A stretch of 64,000 nt of DNA, taken from Fragum whitleyi. Lineage: Eukaryota > Mollusca > Bivalvia > Cardiida > Cardiidae. The translations under genes were made by a program, and so were the position numbers. The DNA lies in the NCBI GenBank assembly GCA_948146395.1, contig OX411549.1, positions 25,039,155 through 25,103,154 on the forward strand, read 5' to 3'. The notes below the pieces were generated by a model, which was given only the letters and a program-made list of their open reading frames with translations, did not search any database and was not told the origin of the DNA. The stretch's first letter is position 1. Each line of letters begins with the position of its first letter. Below, piece after piece: positions 56,661 to 64,000 of the stretch.

Positions 56661-57800
56661 GCAAACTGTAAAATAATAAGCTTTCAATTACAAGGCTAAA
56701 ACATACACTTTTTTGTCGTCTTGAACAAGGACCATTTTCTTGGAGCCAAGAAACTAAAAGTCGTGCATCAATATTTAATGCTGTAATTGTCTCCCAGCTA
56801 ACTCGTTTGAGTATTTTTGTCGATATTCTTGAGTTGAAATTCCTTCAGAAAATACTTAATTTCGAGAGTCGTTCCTTAATTAAGAGTCGTTTTGAAGTAG
56901 TATATGAATTCCTGTGTAACAATTGCGATCAGTGGACACTGCATAGGTTATTTTCACCTTTAAGTTTTTCTTAACTTTAATTGGCTATCTGCATATTTTT
57001 TTTACTTATTACACTAATTGAAAAATGATATCTTCCATTTCACATTTAGGGAGAAAACGTATTTTAAAGGTTTCTCATTATACTTTACATCGTTTTGCTT
57101 AGAAACGCGATGCACCCATAAATGTCCATGTTTTAGATGGAATCACTTTGAAAGAGATAAAAAGAACATAGAACGTGTCCTGAGGGAACGTCTATTGATT
57201 GCATTTATCTCTAACTCCAGTTAATGATTACATTCAGTTAACCATTTGCTACGAATTTCTCATCATTATTATTCTCGAAAAATGCCACCATGTCAAAATA
57301 GATTCTTTTTGAGAAAAGAAAACAAATAATTTCGGCGTTTCTTTTGCAAATTCCGTCATAACACAATGTTTATTTATATCGAAAAACTCTCAATTTGTAA
57401 ATGGATGTCTCGAAATTGACAATTCGTTTCAAACAAAACATTTAAAAAAGCAGGGTAAGGCTCATAATTTTTTGTCAGGCTGTCAAAGCACTGGAAAGGA
57501 AGTAGGTCAATTTGGCTATCATAAGCTTTAAAAAATCGGGACAAGGACAAATTAAGTTACAGTACTTCAATTTTGGCCATACTTGTGGCAAGATTATCAC
57601 GTGTAGAGGACGGCGTTGCATTGAAGCTTAACTATGTAGAAAACGACAGATCGAAGTTGAAATAATTCACCAAGATCATTGAAAAAAAATTGTAACCCGT
57701 CACGTAAAGGGGCCATTTGAGATAAACACAAAGCATCGATCTTGGTCAGACTGGAACGTGCTACGCCGACTTCATCGCATCAAGAAGATTTGATGATTAG
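56661..57800. other. no gene; a MITE family 7 remnant
   Basis: TTGTAACCCGTCACGTAAAGGGGCCATTTG at about 57690-57720, followed by TCTTGGTCAGACTG, is a family 7 end. The rest is AT-rich without motifs. Confidence 0.4.
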
Positions 57801-57807
57801 ATCATAC

Positions 57808-58681
57808 AATTAGTTACATTTTGAAATTGACTTTCATCTCAATCAAAAGCATTCTAAATCGCTCACTCAGCGTTCCAATCATTCATTCGAAACACTCACT
57901 CAAACCATACAAAAACGCTCCGCTCCGTTATGTATATAAAACTATATTCAAAATAAACATAACTAGAAAGAAATCGCGATTTCTCTGACATTATTTAAAT
58001 TATAAGCGTTTGATTGGTTCAAATATTTATTTCCTCACCGGTATTCTCGGAAATGGTAAGTGAATTGATTGCAGCAAAATCAAAAAAGTTGTTTATCAAG
58101 CTATTTATTCCACTAATCAAATAAATTTAGTTTTATTACACATATTATTTTTATGCTGTAACCAAATTATCTTTAACTACACTAAACTTCTTTCCGTATC
58201 AAATTGAAATTGCAGAATTACAGTTTCTAATATATTTGATAAAGTGATTAAATTGGTGAATACTTCGAATCAAGTAATGCTACGATGAGTAGGTTAGAAA
58301 CCCTACAACAATATCGTTTAAAACAGAAATACTGTTTAAAATCAATATCAGAGACGCGTATTCATTTAATATCAGTTCATGACTTAAATCAACACCATGA
58401 ATATCAAAGTACTAATTAAAGAGAAAAGTATCAAAAGGTAGGATAAATTATTTCTAAACTACCATCATTAATAATTCCTTGATTAAGGAAGTTATTTATA
58501 TAGCATGTATGCTTATTTTATTAAAGGGAGGTAATTAATATCGCTTAATTTTTTTCATCCCGAACAAAATTAGCGATGTTGGATTACCTCCCTTTAGTTT
58601 CACTCAAAACTTACTCATCGCACTCATTCAATTACGTTCCAAAATCATTCATCATGTCAATTTTGCGATGGTGTGAGCTGT
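57808..58681 (+). mobile_element. MITE family 1 copy with ~460-bp internal insertion
   Basis: The left half (TTAGTTACATTTTGAAATTGACT... TGATTGGTTC) stops at about 58020. The right half resumes at about 58487 (AAGTTATTTATATAGCATG, AAAGGGAGGTAATTAATATCGC) and ends TGTCAATTTTGCGATGGTGTGAGCTGTA. The intervening sequence is absent from other copies and has no recognisable ends. Confidence 0.65.
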
Positions 58682-58904
58682 ATTTGAAATACAAAATGTG
58701 AATGACTAGTTTTGTATGCGATATTCATATCGTATATATTCTTGAACATTTATCGTCTCGCGAATTTTCGTTCTTGATAATTGATTTCTGTGGAATAATC
58801 ATTCTAACTACATTTATGATAAAAGAAAATGGGTATGATTTTAAACACAGCTAGGTCAAAATCTCTTTTTCATTTACTTGTTTTCAAGATGTTTACATGA
58901 AGGT

Positions 58905-61290
58905 TCACATGTTTATGTATTTGAAACATCAAATGCGATTGTAACTATCCTCTATTTAGGAAAAAATCCGTACACATGGACAAGTTAGAAACCCAAAAGT
59001 TCCCAGCAGTTGGTATAATTAGGACAAATCCATTATCTTTAAAGAACGGACATTAGATCAATTCAGAAACGGAGAATTGGGGCATCCCTACGAGTCATTA
59101 ATTTCATTTTGATCCGATACACGCTGGTAAATAAAGACGACTCTGTATCAGACACACACTTGAGTTTTCTTGGAGGCTCTCAGCAATTATTGGCAAATGA
59201 CACCGAAGGAGAAAAACAAATTCTTGGGGATAAACTGAGTATAATGGTTGGGAAATCGATATCGATAGATGATGATACAGTAGGAATGTTTCTGACACTA
59301 TCCAAAATTTAGGGGACCGAAATGGATGGACGTTTTAAGTTGTAAGAGATTTGCAGGAGTAATCGGTCGGTAGTTTTGCCAAATGCTTTTAAAATAATCT
59401 GGAAGAGGGACCACGTTTGGTAGTGCAGTTAGTTACATCGTGTAATTGACAATCATCTCAATCAAATCCATTCTAAATCTCTCACTCAGCACTCCGTAAA
59501 TTTATTCCCCACACTCACTCAAACCACTCAACCCCCCCCTCCCCAAATGACCAAGAAAGATAAAATTAACAGCTAAATTCCAAATGAATAAAATAGTAAA
59601 AACTGGCTATTCCTCAAAAATTAAAATTGTAAGCCTCTGATTGGTTCTTAAAGAAATAGGAAGCTATTCAAGTGAAGGCTCATGCGAACATGTACACGTA
59701 CATGTATTTGAAACATCAAATGCGATTGTAACTATCCTCTATTTAGGAAAAAAAATCCGTACGCATGGACAAGTTAGAAACCCAAAAGTTCCCAGCAGTT
59801 GGTACAATTAGGACAAATCCATTATCTTTAAAGAACGGACATTAGATCAATTCAGAAACGGAGAATTGGGGCATCCCTACGAGTCATTAATTTCATTTGA
59901 TCCGATACACGCTGGTAAATATAGACGACTCTGTATCAGACACACACTTGAGTTTTCTTGGAGGCTCTCAGCAATTATTGGCAAATGACACCGAAGGAGA
60001 AAAACAAATTCTTGGGGATAAACTGAGTATAATGGTTGGGAAATCGATATCGATAGATGATGATACACTGGGAATGTTTCTGACACTATCTTAAATTTAG
60101 GGGACCGGAATATATGGACGTTTTTGAAAAGTTATAAGACATTTGCAAGAGTAATTCCTCGGTAGTTTTGCCGCATGTTTAAAAAATCTGGAAGAGGGAC
60201 CACGTATGGTGGTGCAGTTACTTACATCGTGTAATTGACATTTATCTCAATAAAAACCGCTCTAAATCGCTCACTCAGCATTCCGTAAATTATTCCCCAC
60301 ACTCACTCAAACCACTCAAAAACGCCCGCATAATGACCAAGAAAGATAAAATCAACAGCTAAATTCAAAATGAATGAAATAGCAGAAACGCGCGATTCCT
60401 TAGACATAATTGAAATTGTAAGCCCTTAATTGGTTTTAAAAGAAATAGGAAGCTATTCTTGGAAGGCTCTAACGAACATGTATTTGTAACATCAAATGAC
60501 TTTTTACTATTCTCTTCTTAGGAAAAAAAAAACATGTATGACATGGACAAGTTGGACGCCCAAATATTTCTAGGAAACGGTACAATTAGGAAAAATCCAT
60601 TATCTTTAAAGAACGGACATTAGATCAATTCGGAAAAGGAGAATTGGGGCATCCCTACAAGTCATTAATTTCATTTTGATCCGATACACGCTGGTAAATA
60701 AAGACGACTCTGTATCAGACACACACTTGAGTTTTCTTGGAGGCTCTCAGAAATTATTGGCAAATGACACCGAAGGAGAAAAACAAATTCTTGGGGATAA
60801 ACTGAGTATAATGGTTGGGAAATCGATATCGATAGATGATGATACAGTGGGAATGTTTCTGACACTAACCGAAATTTCGGGGACCGGAATAGATGGACGT
60901 TTAGAGTTGTAAGGTATTTGCAAGAGTAATTGGTCGGTAGTTTTGCCGAATGCTTTTAAAATAATCTGGAAGAGGGACCACGTTTGGTGGTTCAGTTTGT
61001 TACATCGTGTAATTGACAATCATCTCAATCAAAGCTATTCTAAATCGCTCACTAAGCACTCCGTAAATTTATTCCACACACTCACTCAAACCACTCAAAA
61101 ACGCCCGCATAATGACCAAGAAAGATAAAATCAACAACTAAATTTCAAAATGAATAAAAATAGAAAAACACGCGATTTCATTGACATAATTGAAATTGTA
61201 AGCGTTTGTTTGGTTCTTGAAGAAAAAGGAAGCTATTTATAGATTTTTATGTTTATTTTATTAAAGGGTAGTAATAAATATATATATATA
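58905..61290 (+). repeat. three tandem copies of a ~0.78-kb unit
   Basis: Unit starts are near 58905, 59695 and 60475 (CATCAAATG...ACTAT(C/T)CTC, then TTAGGAAAAAA). Each has a ~250-bp core (about 59041-59300, 59825-60085, 60605-60865) and ends with half of a MITE family 1 element (ACATCGTGTAATTGACA, CACTCACTCAAACCACTCA). By eye the cores differ at only a handful of positions, whereas the MITE halves differ much more. Both strands of the core are open for 60-78 codons in every copy; no known domain was recognised. Confidence 0.8.
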
Positions 61291-61321
61291 CTTAGCAAAA
61301 AAAGAAACTTTACATGACTTA

Positions 61322-63048
61322 TGGCCCTGTCACACCTCAACGTTTTAGCTAGCGTGTGCCTAACGCGTTTGAGAAAATGACTAAGTCCGCAAAACGTCGG
61401 CATACGCTGACCTTCATTTTCTTTTTTTCAATTCACGACGCGCTTGTAGCGTGTTCATAGCGAGTTTGAACGTGTGAGTAACGCGTGAGAAACCTGTCCA
61501 GAACGTGTTGATAGCGTATTTCAGCGTATACCAACGTTCTTGAGCGTGTGTCCAACGTTCTCGTAACGTCCTCAGAACGTACTTAGCGTGTTTGTAACGC
61601 GCTTCTAGCGTGTTATAACGTGTTCGCAGCGTGTTTTGGATGTAAATATAAATTCTGCAAGAAATTACCACTTTAAATTCATTCTTATAATATATAAACA
61701 GGCCACCGGCCACTACACATATTCAAATTCAAAGTATGTTGGTTCATGTAAAAGAAAAATAGGAGAAGACGAAAAGAAAAATACACTGGCACATGTTACA
61801 TATGAAAACATGCATATAACAAACTTATAAGATTACAGGCTGATTAAAGCTTCTAGTACTTTTCACTCGAAAATTATTGCGAAAGGGTAAGGAACTACTT
61901 GTCATAATGCACTCCTTTCTTCCTCCTTATGCTCTACCATGTAGGATGACTATCTACAACCTCTCTTAATCTAGAATAGCTTGTCCTATATTAAGGGGGA
62001 AAAGGTGTACCAAATATCAACACTTGTAGTACATATAATAGAATCAAATATTCTGAACAGAGCAGAATAGAGTAAAACACGTCTTGTATTATGTCCACTA
62101 GGTACAACGATGTACTTGTCTTTTTGGTATATTGATATGATCACATGAAACGAATGAATGTTTGTATTTTCGCGAACGTATTGCTATTCTAACCAAAGAG
62201 CAGACGCACTTGTAAAGCTATAAACACAATGTTTAATGCACATTTAGGCTACATTCTCCACCTCGACAATCTAAGGAATTAAGAAATTAAAATTAAGAAA
62301 TTAAAGGATTTATATGGAAGAAAAGACAATCAGCTTATAACATAACATTACATAACATAAGTTTTATTTATATGAATTGAACGAAATCGTTCATCGTCAA
62401 ATATAGAGAATGCTTCTTATAATCGAATTTTCAAGTCATTCTTAGACTGGTCATGAGGAAACATGCAGATATGAACATGTCAAAAGGGTCATACACACGC
62501 ACATGCACAAATTTATTTATTTACGAGAAGCTGATTGTAGAAATTCAAGACAAACATACAGCGGAACTTTTATATTTTCATTAAAAACTGAAACGCTGTC
62601 ATACGCCAGAAACACGCTGTGAACTCGCTGGCAACGCGTTAGACACACGTTCAGTACGCTGAAGACACGCTATGCACACGTTCCCAGTACGCTGGAGACA
62701 CGCTCGAAGCACGTTAAACTTTTAGCGAACGTGTTTCTAGCGTGTCCGTAGCGTAAGTGAACGAGCTCCTAGCGTGTCTCTAGCGTGCTGAGCGTGTTCG
62801 GAACGTGTGCGGAACGTGTGCGGAGCGTGTTCCAACACGTTCGGCATACGCTGAGAAATTTTAAGCATGCACAAAATTTTATGAGATACTCAGCGTATCG
62901 CAACGTGTGCCAACGTGTTACAGCGTGCCGATAGCGTGTGCGGAACGTGTCCATAGCGTACCCGACGTGTTCGCAGCGTGTTATAAAAAATCCAACACGT
63001 TCCGCACACGCTGGCTAAAACGTTAAGGTGTGACAGCCCTATTACTGA
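61322..63048. mobile_element. 1.7-kb TIR element with dense AGCGTGT/AACGTGT subterminal arrays
   Basis: TIRs read inward GGCCCTGTCACACCTCAACG-TTTTAGC and AGGGCTGTCACACCTTAACG-TTTTAGCC. The subterminal ~300 bp (61334-61635) and ~430 bp (62590-63015) hold dozens of AGCGTGT, AACGTGT and ACACGCT-type motifs at 10-20-bp spacing, while the ~950-bp centre lacks them. Apparent minus-strand proteins (61414-61713, 62769-62954) are translations of the arrays. It is non-autonomous; the superfamily is unknown. A clear target duplication was not established. Confidence 0.8.
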
Positions 63049-63540
63049 GAGCTGTAGTATCGCTATGAAACCATAAAGAATACAGATGTTACTTTTACAT
63101 GAAACTTTAAGGCAATATCCGTCGGTTTTTGGAAGGGTCAGTACCGGATGTTTGTAAAATGAGGTTTTTATTGGTGGTCAAAGGACAAAGGCGTCGATTT
63201 CAAAAATCACAGAAATGAAATCAAGATTGTCGGTAATGTTTTGAGTATAGGTCCTTGACGTTTTCGTGATTAGAGTCGTTCCAATATCATGATAGACCAA
63301 CGTCTGAGCTAAATACGCATACTTGTCTTGCAGTTATCCTTCCTTTGATGAAATGAATTGAAAAATATGCAATGGTAACATGGCCCCTACATTACGTCAA
63401 AAGTGGCCTATCTCACCTCGGCCGACACTTCATGGGGTTGTAACTGATATTTTTTGTTAATCAATGTGGGTTTAAAGGTCACTTTCGATAGTTTTACATT
63501 TAAAATTCGACCGCTGGTGCACCTACCCATAGCTTGTATT
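63049..63540. other. no recognisable feature
   Basis: No exon or repeat recognised. Confidence 0.35.
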
Positions 63541-63544
63541 TTCT

Positions 63545-63752
63545 CACAGTACAGATAGAGCTTTCATCTGAGGCACCAGTCGCCATTCTCTCCTAGGCGT
63601 ATCACTTGCCTATTGTGTGGGAGAGAAATGACACTTATCACAATGCTTTTTGTCAAATATGGGATAAAGACGACCGAGCCAGAGGTGGAACCCACGACCT
63701 GGTGAATGAAAACCAGACGCGTAACCGATTGTCCTAACCCGGCGCGGCAGTT
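63545..63752 (-). mobile_element. tRNA-headed SINE, minus strand
   Basis: Minus-strand A box GGTTAGGACAATCGGTTACGCG and B box GTCGTGGGTTCCACCTCTGG lie within a head at about 63752-63675. The body runs to ATGGCGACTGGTGCCTCAGATGAAAG. The head resembles the 25.4-kb SINE (GGCTCGG segment shared). Confidence 0.6.
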
Positions 63753-64000
63753 CTAAACCGAGATGTTAAAATGTGAATTGCCTGTCCCGAGTAGCCAAAC
63801 TTAAGAGTGGCGTTATAGACAGACATTCAAGCTCTATGTATACCTGTAGTCTGATTCCTGCCTTTATTCGATTATTATTAAATACCCGTTTCAATAAAAA
63901 TGTACAAACAATTTTGTTTTTTCGCGCCGATGCTAAGGAATGAGTGTAACTCTGTAACAAAAATCTTTCAAAATGAACTTTGGGTAGCTCAACACGAGTA

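Noticed and set aside
61414..62954. Minus-strand frames rich in NTLRTR-type repeats
   Set aside because: They are translations of the AACGTGT/AGCGTGT motif arrays inside a transposon; periodicity is at DNA level.

Overview
This is AT-rich nuclear DNA from an animal, most likely a marine bivalve mollusc or a close lophotrochozoan. The reasons are spliceosomal exon signatures, many families of TA- and TTAA-flanked miniature inverted-repeat elements (MITEs), tRNA-headed SINEs ending in a GCGGCGT-AAAC tail, a decayed APE-type LINE, and tandem-core repeats ending in a GCTCACCTTGAGCAC / GTGCTCAGGTGAGC hairpin. I recall the hairpin-tailed repeats and the SINE tail from bivalve genomes; I did not search for them here. 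There is no bacterial-style gene organisation, and most short open frames are chance or repeat translations.

Layout. 0-10 kb: a fold-back repeat carrying two convergent tRNA-like units; a candidate minus-strand exon resembling part of a Hint domain; a tandem-core repeat with a hairpin tail; a MITE; a 3.4-kb 5'-truncated LINE with endonuclease and reverse transcriptase, two in-frame stops and one frameshift. 9.4-16 kb: an inverted SINE pair, a second hairpin-tail repeat, and several MITEs. 16-28 kb: mostly unannotatable DNA with a very large palindrome at 19.2-19.4 kb, degenerate tandem repeats at 22.2-23.7 kb, two tRNA-headed SINEs and a weak exon candidate at 26.5 kb. 28.4-31.6 kb: a tandemly duplicated ~0.47-kb unit. 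One copy was invaded by two related TA-flanked elements and the other preserves both empty sites. 32-44 kb: fold-backs, a SINE, a mariner-like element, two near-identical MITEs, and the most complete hairpin-tail element (42.38-43.65 kb). 44-51 kb: MITEs, fold-backs and a Tc1/mariner-like relic. 51.1-51.3 kb: the clearest host gene signal, a first coding exon with signal peptide and a perfect NRF-1-type palindrome upstream, resembling the start of an ionotropic glutamate receptor. 51.5-64 kb: probably first-intron DNA of that gene, filled with MITEs, a LINE 3' fragment, a triplicated ~0.78-kb unit with an unusually conserved core, and a 1.7-kb TIR element packed with AGCGTGT/AACGTGT motifs.

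How it works together: the window is largely transposon sediment around one likely gene start and a few possible exons. Its main interest is structural. Diverse non-autonomous elements share hairpin modules, hairpin-tailed repeats share ends but not cores, and a paralogous empty site documents two insertions.
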